A stretch of DNA of 64,000 bases from Heliomicrobium gestii (GTDB taxonomy: Bacteria; Bacillota; Desulfitobacteriia; Heliobacteriales; Heliobacteriaceae), in NCBI RefSeq assembly GCF_009877435.1, contig NZ_WXEX01000013.1, positions 62,001 to 126,000 on the forward strand, given 5' to 3'. The number at the start of each line of letters is the position of its first letter. The stretch's first letter is position 1. This document shows, in pieces, positions 44,054-53,636 of this stretch. The notes below the pieces were generated by a model that worked only from the letters and a program-made list of their open reading frames with translations, was not told the DNA's origin and ran no database searches. A program made the translations under genes and the position numbers.

Positions 44054-46033
44054 ATGAAAAAAATTATGGAGACCTTGAACCGGACGAGGTTGAGCCAACT
44101 GATCAGCCGCCGTTCCGATGAGGATTTGCTGGCCCATCAGGTCGACGCGCTCTTCGGCACCCTCTCCGACATCTATGGCGCCGATAAACTGGTGTTGCGG
44201 GCGAGCAAGCTGGAGATCCTGCCGCTGATGCGTTCCAACCAACTGGAGGAGCGCGTCTGGGCCTTGCAGCGCCTGGTCCTGCACGGACCGGCGCCGCAGA
44301 AACCGCCGACAGCCAAGGAGATCCCCCAGATCCTCAACGAGATCGAAGACGAGATCGCCGGCATCATCGCCCGGCGCTCCGTCGAGGACAAACTGGAAAA
44401 GCTCGTGGCCGACAAGATGCAGGAGCGCCACGAGGAGTACATGCGCGAGATCAAGATGCAGGTGCTGAAGGAGACGGGCGGCCCCGAGAACGCCCAGACC
44501 CTCAAGCGCCTGGCCCAATTGGAGAAGATGAACAACGTCACCCTGGCCCGTTCGGCCATGGAGATGTTGCGGCCGCAGCAGTTGAACGAGGTGGTGGGGC
44601 AGGAGCGGGCCGTCCAGGCCATCCTCTCCAAGCTGGCCTCCCCCTATCCCCAGCACATCCTCTGCTACGGACCGCCCGGCGTCGGCAAGACGACAGCGGC
44701 CCGGTTGGCCTTCCAGGCCGCCAAGGGACGGAGCGTCACCCCCTTCCCGGAGGAGGCGCCCTTCATCGAGGTGGATGGCACCACCCTGCGCTGGGACCCC
44801 CGGGAGGTGACCAACCCGCTCCTGGGCTCTGTCCATGACCCCATCTACCAGGGCGCCCGGCGCGATCTGGCCGACACGGGCATCCCCGAACCCAAATTGG
44901 GCCTCGTCAGCGACGCCCACAGCGGCGTCCTCTTCATCGATGAGATCGGCGAGATGGACCCCATGCTGCTCAACAAGCTGCTCAAGGTCCTGGAAGACAA
45001 GCGCGTCAGCTTCGACTCGGCCTATTACGATCCCCTTGACCCGAACGTGCCCCAGTGGATCAAAAAGATCTTTGATGAGGGCGCGCCGGCCGACTTCATC
45101 CTCGTCGGGGCCACCACCCGCGGCCCGGGGGAGTTGAACCCGGCGTTGCGCTCCCGCTGCGCCGAGATCTTCTTTGAGCCCCTCACCCCGTCCGACATCA
45201 AAGACATCATCGAAAATGCAGGCCAGCGCCTGGAGGTTCGCCTCGAAACCGGTGTGGCCGAACTGATCGCCGAATACACCATCGAAGGCCGCAAGGCGGT
45301 CAATCTCCTGGCCGACGCCTATGGTCTCGCCCTCTTCCGTCGCGAAGAGGCCGAAGCGGGAGGAGAGAACGGTGATGAGGAAAAGACGCCGTTGATAGGC
45401 GTCACCTGTGACGATGTCCTCGAAGTGCTGCGCACGGCCCGCCTCAGCCCCTATGTGACCCGCAAGGGCGAACACAAGGCGGAAGCGGGTCGCATCTTCG
45501 GCCTTGGTGTCGCCGGCTTCGTCGGTTCCGTGCTGGAGATCGAAGCGGTCGCCTTCCCCGCCAACGGCGAGGGCAAAGGCCATATCCGCTTCAACGACAC
45601 GGCCGGCAGCATGGCCAAAGACTCCGTCTTCAATGCGGCCTCCGTCTTTCGTCGCCTCGCCGGGAAGGAATTGGCCGATTTTGACCTCCATGTCAACGTC
45701 GTCGGCGGCGGGAACATCGACGGCCCATCGGCCGGTTTGGCCATCTTCCTCTCCGTCTACTCGGCCATCCAGGAGCTTCCCCTCTGGCAGGACGTGGCCG
45801 TCACCGGCGAGATCTCCCTGCGCGGCGGCGTCAAAGCCGTCGGCGGGATTTTTGAAAAGATCTACGGCGCTCGCCAGGCCGGCATCCGCCGTGTCCTCAT
45901 CCCCAAAGAAAACGAAAAGGATGTCCCCTCCGGCCTGACCGGCATCGAGGTCATCGCCGTGGAAACCGTCGACGAGGCCTTGGCCCTGATCCAGGCGGGT
46001 CCCGCCGTCGTCTCGACGGGACAAGCATCGTAA
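44054..46033 (+). CDS. lonC: LonC-type ATP-dependent protease
   Basis: The 659-residue protein is a Lon-family protease of the sporulation-associated LonC group. An N-terminal helical region (1-170) replaces the usual Lon N-domain. The AAA+ part has Walker A GPPGVGKT (206-213) and Walker B LFIDEIGEM, with a long insertion between them. The C-terminal protease domain has the catalytic Ser in DGPSAG (about 559) and Lys in GGVKAVGG (about 594). In sporulating Firmicutes it is found near dnaB and L9. Confidence 0.93.
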   Translation: MKKIMETLNRTRLSQLISRRSDEDLLAHQVDALFGTLSDIYGADKLVLRASKLEILPLMRSNQLEERVWALQRLVLHGPAPQKPPTAKEIPQILNEIEDEIAGIIARRSVEDKLEKLVADKMQERHEEYMREIKMQVLKETGGPENAQTLKRLAQLEKMNNVTLARSAMEMLRPQQLNEVVGQERAVQAILSKLASPYPQHILCYGPPGVGKTTAARLAFQAAKGRSVTPFPEEAPFIEVDGTTLRWDPREVTNPLLGSVHDPIYQGARRDLADTGIPEPKLGLVSDAHSGVLFIDEIGEMDPMLLNKLLKVLEDKRVSFDSAYYDPLDPNVPQWIKKIFDEGAPADFILVGATTRGPGELNPALRSRCAEIFFEPLTPSDIKDIIENAGQRLEVRLETGVAELIAEYTIEGRKAVNLLADAYGLALFRREEAEAGGENGDEEKTPLIGVTCDDVLEVLRTARLSPYVTRKGEHKAEAGRIFGLGVAGFVGSVLEIEAVAFPANGEGKGHIRFNDTAGSMAKDSVFNAASVFRRLAGKELADFDLHVNVVGGGNIDGPSAGLAIFLSVYSAIQELPLWQDVAVTGEISLRGGVKAVGGIFEKIYGARQAGIRRVLIPKENEKDVPSGLTGIEVIAVETVDEALALIQAGPAVVSTGQAS

Positions 46034-46124
46034 AAAGGGATGCCATCGACCAGGCGGCGCGAAGGGTCATATTGACATCCATCCGGCGGCCATAGGACAA
46101 TAGAAAGCGTCGACACCATAGCAA

Positions 46125-46162
46125 AAACCCGGGCCGAAACGTCCCGGGTTTGCCCGCTTTTT
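46125..46162 (+). terminator. Stem-loop, weak terminator before dnaB
   Basis: AAACCCGGG (46125-46133) pairs with CCCGGGTTT (46143-46151); a T-run starts 6 bases later. Confidence 0.6.
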
Positions 46163-46191
46163 GATGCGCGGAGGGAGTACATACAAACGCC

Positions 46192-47529
46192 ATGAGCAGC
46201 CTATTTGACCGCCTGCCTCCCCAAAATATCGAAGCCGAACAGTCGGTGCTGGGCGCCATGCTCTTAGACGCCGAGGCCGTCTACAAGGCGACAGAACTGC
46301 TGAAGCCGGAGGACTTCTACAAAGAAGCCCACCAAACCGTCTTTCGCACCTTGCAAACCCTCTCCCAAAGGGGCGAGGCCGTCGACCTGGTCACACTGAC
46401 GGAGGAACTCCGGCAGACGGGGAACCTGGAGCGGGTCGGCAGCATCCCCTACCTGATCGAACTGGGGAACGTGGTGCCGACAGCGGCCAACGTGGAGCAT
46501 TACGCCAAGATCGTCGCTGAAAAGTCCCTGCTTCGCCAGATCATCCGCGCCTCCACCCGCATCACCCAGAAGGGCTATGACGGCGCCGAAGAAGTGGATC
46601 AACTGCTCGACGAGGCGGAGCAGGCCTTCCTGGATATCGCCCAGCGCCAAGCCCGCGACGGCATGGTCCCCCTGCGGGATGTCCTGGTGGCCACCCTGGA
46701 CCACATCGAGCACCTCTACAACCGCAAGGGCGACGTGACCGGCGTGGCCACCCACTTCCGGGAGTTGGACCGGATGACCTCCGGTCTCCAGCCGTCAGAC
46801 CTGATCATCGTCGCCGCCCGGCCGGCCATGGGGAAGACGGCCTTCTGCCTGAACATCGCCCAAAACGCCGCCGTCCGGGACAAGGTGCCTGTGGCCCTCT
46901 TCAGCCTCGAAATGTCGCGGGAACAGTTGGTCCAGCGGATGCTCGCGTCGGAGGCGCTTCTGGACCAGCAGCGGCTGCGCACCGGCGCCTTGACCGAACA
47001 GGACTGGGACACGTTGACCAACGCCATTCCCCCCTTGTCGGACGCGCCCATCTACATCGACGACACGGCCGGCATCACCGTCATGGAGATGCGGGCCAAG
47101 TGCCGGCGCCTTAAAACGGAGAAAAATCTCGGCCTCATCGTCATCGACTACCTGCAGTTGATGCAGGGCGGCGGCGGCGGCCGGCGTTCGGAAAACCGGC
47201 AGCAGGAGATCTCCGAGATCTCCCGCTCCTTGAAAGCCCTGGCCCGCGAACTGAACGTGCCTGTCGTGGCCCTCTCGCAGCTCTCCCGTTCGGTGGAACA
47301 GACGACAGACAAGAAGCCGAACCTGAGCCACCTGCGCGAATCGGGCGCCCTCGAGCAGGACGCCGATATGGTCATGTTCATCTACCGCGAGGAGTATTAC
47401 ATCCCCGATACGGAGAAGAAGGGCATCGCCGAGATCATCATCGCCAAGCACCGGAACGGCCCCGTCGGTTCGGTGGAACTGGGCTTCCTGAAGGAGTTCA
47501 CCAAGTTCGTCAACCGCGATTACCGGTGA
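46192..47529 (+). CDS. dnaB: Replicative DNA helicase DnaB
   Basis: The 445-residue protein has the DnaB N-terminal helical domain (LPPQNIEAEQSVLGAMLLD), linker, and RecA-like ATPase domain: Walker A AARPAMGKTAF, LFSLEMS, LIVIDYLQLM (Walker B), and LSQLSRSVE. It unwinds DNA ahead of the fork. The helicase loader that should load it is encoded at 25.1 kb in this window. Bacillus names this gene dnaC. Confidence 0.98.
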   Translation: MSSLFDRLPPQNIEAEQSVLGAMLLDAEAVYKATELLKPEDFYKEAHQTVFRTLQTLSQRGEAVDLVTLTEELRQTGNLERVGSIPYLIELGNVVPTAANVEHYAKIVAEKSLLRQIIRASTRITQKGYDGAEEVDQLLDEAEQAFLDIAQRQARDGMVPLRDVLVATLDHIEHLYNRKGDVTGVATHFRELDRMTSGLQPSDLIIVAARPAMGKTAFCLNIAQNAAVRDKVPVALFSLEMSREQLVQRMLASEALLDQQRLRTGALTEQDWDTLTNAIPPLSDAPIYIDDTAGITVMEMRAKCRRLKTEKNLGLIVIDYLQLMQGGGGGRRSENRQQEISEISRSLKALARELNVPVVALSQLSRSVEQTTDKKPNLSHLRESGALEQDADMVMFIYREEYYIPDTEKKGIAEIIIAKHRNGPVGSVELGFLKEFTKFVNRDYR

Positions 47530-47605
47530 TTACCGGAATTTCGTACGAACAATTGCTTGCAAGGATGCTGGAAAATCGTCGGGATCCCGGGTGAGCGCGA
47601 GCATC

Positions 47606-47637
47606 AAAAAAGGCCAACCGCAGCGGTTGGCCCTTTT
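47606..47637. terminator. Bidirectional terminator between dnaB and the carbonic anhydrase gene
   Basis: GGCCAACCGC pairs with GCGGTTGGCC around a single A; A-run before, TTTT after. Serves both converging genes. Confidence 0.9.
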
Positions 47638-47643
47638 CTGATC

Positions 47644-48222
47644 TTATTTTGCGACCCCCTCATAGCCGTCGACTAGGATCTCAATCTCTCCCGACTGGGG
47701 ATCAAACATGAGGCCATGGATGGGGACATCTTTGGGGATCAAGGGGTTGGTGCGGATGCGGGCGACAACCTCGCGCACGTTTTCGCAGGGGTGGTGGAAC
47801 CGATCGATCCAGGAGGTGAGTTCCTGATCGACCATATAGAGGGCATCGGGCGAGATGCCGCGAGCCAGCATCTTGGACTTTAACCCTTCGGCGGACGTGT
47901 TCGCGATCCCGCAGTCCTTATGGCCGATGACCATGACCTCTTCCACACCCAGTTCAAAGATGGCAACCACGAGGCTGCGGATCGTCGCTTCAAAAGGGCC
48001 GGTCACCGAGTTGCCGGCGTTTTTAATCATTTTCGCCTCACCGCGACGGATGCCCATGGCAGGCTCAAGAAAGTCCACGAGCCGCGTATCCATGCATGTG
48101 AAGATGGCCAAGCCCCGGCTCGGCGTCTTCGTCACAGGAGCGCAGTCGGAATGGACAAACTCCTCGGGTAAGCGCCGCATGAATTCACGGTTGGCGGCGA
48201 GAATCTGTTCCAGTCGGCTCAT
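47644..48222 (-). CDS. Beta-carbonic anhydrase
   Basis: The 192-residue protein has beta-class zinc ligands: CMDTR (C43, with D45/R47 dyad) and HKDCG (H101, C104). The short form resembles the YtiB-type enzymes of Firmicutes. It interconverts carbon dioxide and bicarbonate in the cytoplasm. ATG 48222 has AAGGAGATG just upstream. Confidence 0.93.
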   Translation of the reverse strand: MSRLEQILAANREFMRRLPEEFVHSDCAPVTKTPSRGLAIFTCMDTRLVDFLEPAMGIRRGEAKMIKNAGNSVTGPFEATIRSLVVAIFELGVEEVMVIGHKDCGIANTSAEGLKSKMLARGISPDALYMVDQELTSWIDRFHHPCENVREVVARIRTNPLIPKDVPIHGLMFDPQSGEIEILVDGYEGVAK

Positions 48223-48354
48223 CGTGCATCTCCTTTACCCTATTTCCGATTTCTTCCTGTACGAAAGATCGTAATAGGTATTCGCCTTTCCGTGAGAGAA
48301 TCCTGCTGGTCCCGGTCGGGAGTCTGCAGGTCGCCGTCGCCCCGCTGGCTATCC

Positions 48355-48384
48355 TTGACTTGTGGCGGCGATATTTGGTAACAT
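48355..48384 (+). promoter_or_regulatory. Promoter of the candidate small RNA
   Basis: TTGACT (48355-48360), 18-base spacer, TAACAT (48379-48384). Confidence 0.5.
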
Positions 48385-48390
48385 AGATAG

Positions 48391-48452
48391 GGCTAGCCCC
48401 TTGCGCCCGCAAGGGGATTTTGACGGAAACTGTGGCCTCGCCACAGTTTTTT
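48391..48452 (+). ncRNA. Candidate short structured RNA ending in an intrinsic terminator
   Basis: After the promoter a 60-base RNA would contain two mutually exclusive hairpins (GGGCTAGCCC versus CCCCTTGCG/GCAAGGGG) and then the terminator AAACTGTGGC, loop CTC, GCCACAGTTTTTT (48427-48452). It matches no RNA class I know. It may be a free small RNA or an attenuator for purA, 235 bases further on. Confidence 0.4.
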
Positions 48453-48527
48453 ATTGCCCGGGAATACTAGCGAAAAGTGGAACACCGTACAAGGCGTTCG
48501 TGGTTTCCCGTCAGGGTGCATTCAGGG

Positions 48528-49971
<1,444 letters not shown>

Positions 49972-50012
49972 AAAGCTTATTGGCTGGAACCGTTCGGAAA
50001 GCGAGCGGAAAC

Positions 50013-50049
50013 GAAGCGGGCTGTCCCGACCATAGGGGCAGCCCGCTTC
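50013..50049 (+). terminator. Stem-loop after purA
   Basis: GAAGCGGGCTG pairs perfectly with CAGCCCGCTTC (11 bp) and CCC/GGG extends it; the following tract is AATTTC, so the U-run is poor. Confidence 0.65.
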
Positions 50050-50216
50050 AATTTCGCTGTCCGGCCCAGGACCAACGATTTTATCGCGTCAGAGTCGATT
50101 GAGAATGAAATCGCAATAGAATATCCCCCGTAGGTTAACGATTGGACGGAAGTAACTCTTTTTCCGTTGACGGAATAGTCATATAAAAGAACTGTTTGTA
50201 ACTTGCGGTCAAAGTA
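50050..50216. other. Spacer between purA and the tRNA genes
   Basis: AT-rich. A weak minus-strand frame of about 90 codons exists but has no ribosome site. I see no other feature before the tRNA promoter. Confidence 0.35.
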
Positions 50217-50245
50217 TTGACAGGCAAAAGTGTCATCAGTATACT
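50217..50245 (+). promoter_or_regulatory. Promoter of the tRNA operon
   Basis: TTGACA (50217-50222), 17-base spacer, TATACT (50240-50245): near-consensus sigma-A. The first tRNA begins 74 bases after the -10. Confidence 0.8.
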
Positions 50246-50318
50246 TCATACTTGGTAAGCGTCCTTTACGCAACGGCCAACCGCAAACAGGCGGTCCATG
50301 GGCCGGGCATGGAGAAAG

Positions 50319-50394
50319 GGCCCGTTGGTCAAGCGGTCTAAGACACCGCCCTTTCACGGCGGTTACAGGGGTTCGAATCCCCTACGGGTCACCA
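50319..50394 (+). tRNA. tRNA-Glu (anticodon TTC)
   Basis: A full cloverleaf: acceptor GGCCCGT / ACGGGTC with G-T wobble at pair 2, anticodon stem CCGCC/GGCGG around CTTTCAC (anticodon TTC), T-loop GGTTCGAATCC, encoded ACCA end. Confidence 0.95.
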
Positions 50395-50453
50395 TTCTTT
50401 TTTTGAAAATCCTGTTGCTTAGGTCTGGCATGGGGGTTCTCAGGGCATAGGAT

Positions 50454-50530
50454 GGAGCAGTGGTGTAGAGGCCTAACATGCCAGCCTGTCACGCTGGAGA
50501 TCGCGGGTTCGAATCCCGTCTGCTCCGCCA
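50454..50530 (+). tRNA. tRNA-Asp (anticodon GTC)
   Basis: Acceptor GGAGCAG pairs with CTGCTCC; anticodon stem CCAGC/GCTGG encloses CTGTCAC (anticodon GTC); T-loop GGTTCGAATCC; encoded GCCA end. It lies 59 bases after tRNA-Glu, in the same orientation. Confidence 0.95.
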
Positions 50531-50753
50531 GTTCATACGCTTACAAAGGGCTCGTTTTCAGTATTTAGCTGGGGGCGGGTTCTTTTTTGTCGCTTTTTCA
50601 ACGGCCTGGACCAACGAACCGCTCCGTTCCTTGACTTTTGCCGGGAACGGGGTATTCTAATAGAAGAAGATGGAAGAAAAATCTCTTTCCATCGGTCATC
50701 GATTCCATCGCCTTTGATTGGCAACGCAATCGCTCATGAAGGAGGCTCTCAAC

Positions 50754-51548
50754 TTGCCTGATCCGATCGCATTTTATATCGGCGACCAGCCGATCCGTTG
50801 GTACGGGATCCTGATCAGCAGCGCCCTGCTCATCGGCACCTTGCTGGCCCAGCGGGAGACGGTGCGCCACCGGATTGACCCCGATTTCCTCTACAACCTG
50901 ATCCTGTGGGCGACGCCGCTGGCCCTGCTTGGCGCGCGCGCCTATTATGTCATCTTCAACTGGAAGTACTACGCCAATGACCTCGGCGAGATTGTGGCCA
51001 TCCGGCACGGCGGATTGGGGATCTTCGGCGCCCTGATCGTCGCCTTTGCGTTCAGCTGGTATTACACGCGCAAGCATGGCGTATCTTTTTGGGAGATGGC
51101 CGACATCGCCGCGCCGTCGCTCATCCTCGGCCAGGCCATTGGCCGCTGGGGGAACTTTTTCAACCAGGAGGCTTACGGCTACCCGACCGATGTCCCTTGG
51201 GCGATGATGATCGATGGAGAGATGCGTCACCCCACCTTCCTCTACGAGTCGATTTGGGACATCGTCGGTTTTCTCCTGCTGCTTGTCTTGCGCCGCCGCC
51301 CCTGGATGCGCCGCGGCGAGGTCTTTCTTTTCTACCTGGCCTATTACTCCCTGGGGCGATTCTGGATCGAGGGGCTGCGCATGGACTCGGAGATGGTCGG
51401 CGACTTCCGGTTGCCCCAACTGTTGAGCCTGGCCTGGATGGCCTTTGCCGTCGCTGCCTACTACTACCGGCGGAAAAGGGGCTATGCCGATGAACCGGCC
51501 ACGCCGACCACGCCAGAGTCGGCGAACCTTGAGACGAAGCGGGGCTGA
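50754..51548 (+). CDS. lgt: Prolipoprotein diacylglyceryl transferase
   Basis: The 264-residue protein has seven membrane helices and the Lgt motifs: PIRWYGIL at the start, RAYYVIFNW, HGGLGIFGA (catalytic His region), GQAIGRWGNFFNQEAYG (signature), and the GLRMDSE near the end. It attaches diacylglycerol from phosphatidylglycerol to the lipobox Cys of exported lipoproteins. TTG 50754 has AAGGAGG 8 bases upstream and yields the usual MPDPIAFYIGDQPIRWYG. Confidence 0.96.
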   Translation: MPDPIAFYIGDQPIRWYGILISSALLIGTLLAQRETVRHRIDPDFLYNLILWATPLALLGARAYYVIFNWKYYANDLGEIVAIRHGGLGIFGALIVAFAFSWYYTRKHGVSFWEMADIAAPSLILGQAIGRWGNFFNQEAYGYPTDVPWAMMIDGEMRHPTFLYESIWDIVGFLLLLVLRRRPWMRRGEVFLFYLAYYSLGRFWIEGLRMDSEMVGDFRLPQLLSLAWMAFAVAAYYYRRKRGYADEPATPTTPESANLETKRG

Positions 51549-51625
51549 CGACCACGCCGTTTTCGCGCCCCATCCCCGCCGTGACGGGAATGGGGGTCAT
51601 TCTTTGCCCGATTTGCCGGGAACGC

Positions 51626-51654
51626 TTTACCCTGGCGGTGGAAAGTGCTATAAT
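51626..51654 (+). promoter_or_regulatory. Promoter of the SCIFF peptide gene
   Basis: TTTACC (51626-51631), 17-base spacer, TATAAT (51649-51654); the GTG start is 45 bases further. Confidence 0.7.
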
Positions 51655-51698
51655 ACCAACGGATTTTTGGCTAGGGAAGGACAAGGGGGGAATAATCT

Positions 51699-51842
51699 GT
51701 GAGCAAACATATCGTCACTGTGCAGAAAGGCGCTCTGCAGGCCACGGCCCAAACCGGCGGCTGCGGCGAATGCCAGACCTCCTGCCAATCGGCCTGCAAG
51801 ACCTCCTGTACCGTAGGGAACCAGGTTTGCCAGAAAGGCTAA
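51699..51842 (+). CDS. scfA: SCIFF peptide (six cysteines in forty-five residues)
   Basis: The 47-residue precursor starts at GTG with a GGGGGG site upstream. It has the conserved leader MSKHIVTVQKGALQATAQTG and then six cysteines: GGC, EC, SC, AC, SC, VC. This is the SCIFF ranthipeptide family, in which a radical SAM enzyme links Cys sulfur to the gamma carbon of nearby residues. The maturase is the next gene. SCIFF is nearly universal in Clostridia, with unknown function. It is below most ORF length limits. Confidence 0.95.
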   Translation: MSKHIVTVQKGALQATAQTGGCGECQTSCQSACKTSCTVGNQVCQKG

Positions 51843-51865
51843 GGTCGAATCGTCATATAGGACCG

Positions 51866-51909
51866 AAAAACCCTCTATTCGCGACCTGAAACCGGATAGA
51901 GGGTTTTTT
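51866..51909 (+). terminator. Terminator between scfA and scfB
   Basis: AAAAACCCTCTAT pairs with ATAGAGGGTTTTTT (13 bp). Partial read-through would give much more peptide than maturase mRNA. Confidence 0.88.
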
Positions 51910-52068
51910 CTTCTTTCCCGAATGCTTCCCACTGAGCTGGAATTCCCCCGACGGGTTTGCGAAGATGTCCCGGCTGTTTCCCCGATGGCTCTTTTCGGTG
52001 TCCGCTATATTGCGGACCTTTGACGCTAAGATGAGTGACGATAAATAGTAAAGGTTGATGATGCAATC

Positions 52069-53589
52069 ATGGCAAACCAAGCCGCTTCTCCCTGGTGGTC
52101 CGACCTGGCCGGCTACGATTTTTCGGCGCACCTCTTTCCCTTCGCCCATGGCGACGCGGCTTTTTGTTATGATGTGAACTCCAACTCGCTGCACCGTCTC
52201 GATAAAACGGCGTGGCAGGTGCTGGAGGCCTTGATGGTGGCCCAGGGCGACGGCGCGGCGGCGCGCGCGGCCCTGGTGGAAGCTGAGATGGACGGTGACA
52301 CCGTTGACGAGGTGCTGGCCGAGCTGGGCGAACTGAAGGCGGCGAACATGCTCTTCACGGACGATCCGCTGGCCGATGGTTTTGCGCCCCAGTCGGCGGC
52401 GACAAACGTCGCCACTTCCGTCGCGACAGACGCCGCGACAGACGCGGAAAAAGCCGCCAGCGGTGTTCCCGCCGCCGGCGGCGCCATGGCCGATCCGATC
52501 GTCAAAGCCCTCTGCCTTCATGTGGCCCATGACTGCAACCTGCGCTGCGGCTACTGTTTTGCCGGCACCGGCCCCTTTGGCGGTGACCGCAGCCTCATGC
52601 CCGTGGAGACGGGGAAACAGGCCATTGACTTTTTGCTCGCCCATTCGCAGGGACGCCAGCATGTGGAGATCGACTTCTTCGGCGGCGAACCGCTGCTGAA
52701 TTTTGATGTCGTCAAGGAACTGGTGGCCTATGCGAAGGCACGGGCGGCCGAGGAAGGCAAGATCCTGAAGCTCACCTTGACGACGAACGGGCTGCTGCTC
52801 GATGAGGAAACCGGCCGCTATCTCAACGACGAGGGCCTGTCGGTCGTCCTCTCCCTGGACGGCCGCCGTGAGGTTCATGACCGCATGCGCCCCTATGTGG
52901 ACGGCTCGGGCTCCTATGACGACGTGGCCGCCAACCTGCTGGCCTTCGTTCAATCGCGGGGCGGCGAAGATTATTATGTGCGGGGGACCTTTACGGGCCA
53001 CAACCCCGACTTTGCCGCCGATGCCCTCCATATTCACGATCTCGGCTTTCGCCACATCTCGGTCGAGCCGGTTGTGGCGGCGCCGGATATGGACTACGCG
53101 TTGCAAGCCGAACATATCGAGCGGCTCGATGAACAGTACCGCATCCTGTCCGAGGAGATTGTCCGCCGCAATCAAGCGGGCCAGCCGATCAACTTCTTCC
53201 ACTTCCAACTCGACCTCGTCCACGGTCCTTGCCTGGCCAAGCGCCTCTCCGGCTGTGGCGCCGGCTTTGAATACATGGCCGTCGCCCCCAATGGCGACCT
53301 TTATCCCTGCCATCAGTTTGTCGGCCGCGACAACTACCGCCTCGGCAATGTGGCGACAGGGATGACCGGCCAAGCCATCGCCCAATCCTTTGCTGACGCC
53401 CATGTCTATCACAAAGAAAGCTGCCCCACCTGCTGGGCCCGTTTCCTCTGCTCCGGCGGCTGCCACGCCAACAACGAAGCGGCCACGGGCAGCCTGCGCA
53501 TCCCGGCGGCGATGAGTTGTCACCTGGCCAAGATGCGCCTCAAGTGGGCGCTCTACGCCCAGGCGCTGTCCACGGGGACGGGGGCCTAA
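52069..53589 (+). CDS. scfB: SCIFF maturase, radical SAM/SPASM protein
   Basis: The 506-residue protein has an N-terminal peptide-recognition region (about 15-100, HLFPFAHGDAAFCYDVNSNSLHRLD). A low-complexity spacer (about 105-140, ATNVATSVATDAATDAEKAA) follows. The radical SAM core has CNLRCGYC (C156, C160, C163) for the SAM-binding [4Fe-4S] cluster, then DFFGGEPLLN. The SPASM region contains auxiliary cluster cysteines in CGAGFEYMAVAPNGDLYPC, CPTC and CSGGC. It forms the thioether crosslinks in SCIFF. Confidence 0.95.
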   Translation: MANQAASPWWSDLAGYDFSAHLFPFAHGDAAFCYDVNSNSLHRLDKTAWQVLEALMVAQGDGAAARAALVEAEMDGDTVDEVLAELGELKAANMLFTDDPLADGFAPQSAATNVATSVATDAATDAEKAASGVPAAGGAMADPIVKALCLHVAHDCNLRCGYCFAGTGPFGGDRSLMPVETGKQAIDFLLAHSQGRQHVEIDFFGGEPLLNFDVVKELVAYAKARAAEEGKILKLTLTTNGLLLDEETGRYLNDEGLSVVLSLDGRREVHDRMRPYVDGSGSYDDVAANLLAFVQSRGGEDYYVRGTFTGHNPDFAADALHIHDLGFRHISVEPVVAAPDMDYALQAEHIERLDEQYRILSEEIVRRNQAGQPINFFHFQLDLVHGPCLAKRLSGCGAGFEYMAVAPNGDLYPCHQFVGRDNYRLGNVATGMTGQAIAQSFADAHVYHKESCPTCWARFLCSGGCHANNEAATGSLRIPAAMSCHLAKMRLKWALYAQALSTGTGA

Positions 53590-53636
53590 TCGCAAACACC
53601 GGCGCGAGCCGGCGACCGGAGAGGGGGAACCGCACT

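Noticed and set aside
43985-46024. 679-codon minus-strand frame opposite lonC
   Set aside because: Shadow of lonC, an effect of high GC; no motifs.
48391-48452. Purine, preQ1 or PRPP riboswitch before purA
   Set aside because: None of the conserved sequence blocks of these classes is present; only hairpins and a terminator can be supported.
31122-48466. Shared word AATACTAGCG at about 31124 and 48463
   Set aside because: Ten identical bases at two sites could be chance; no extended similarity.
51853-53595. 580-codon minus-strand frame opposite scfB
   Set aside because: Shadow of scfB; composition and lack of a ribosome site argue against it.
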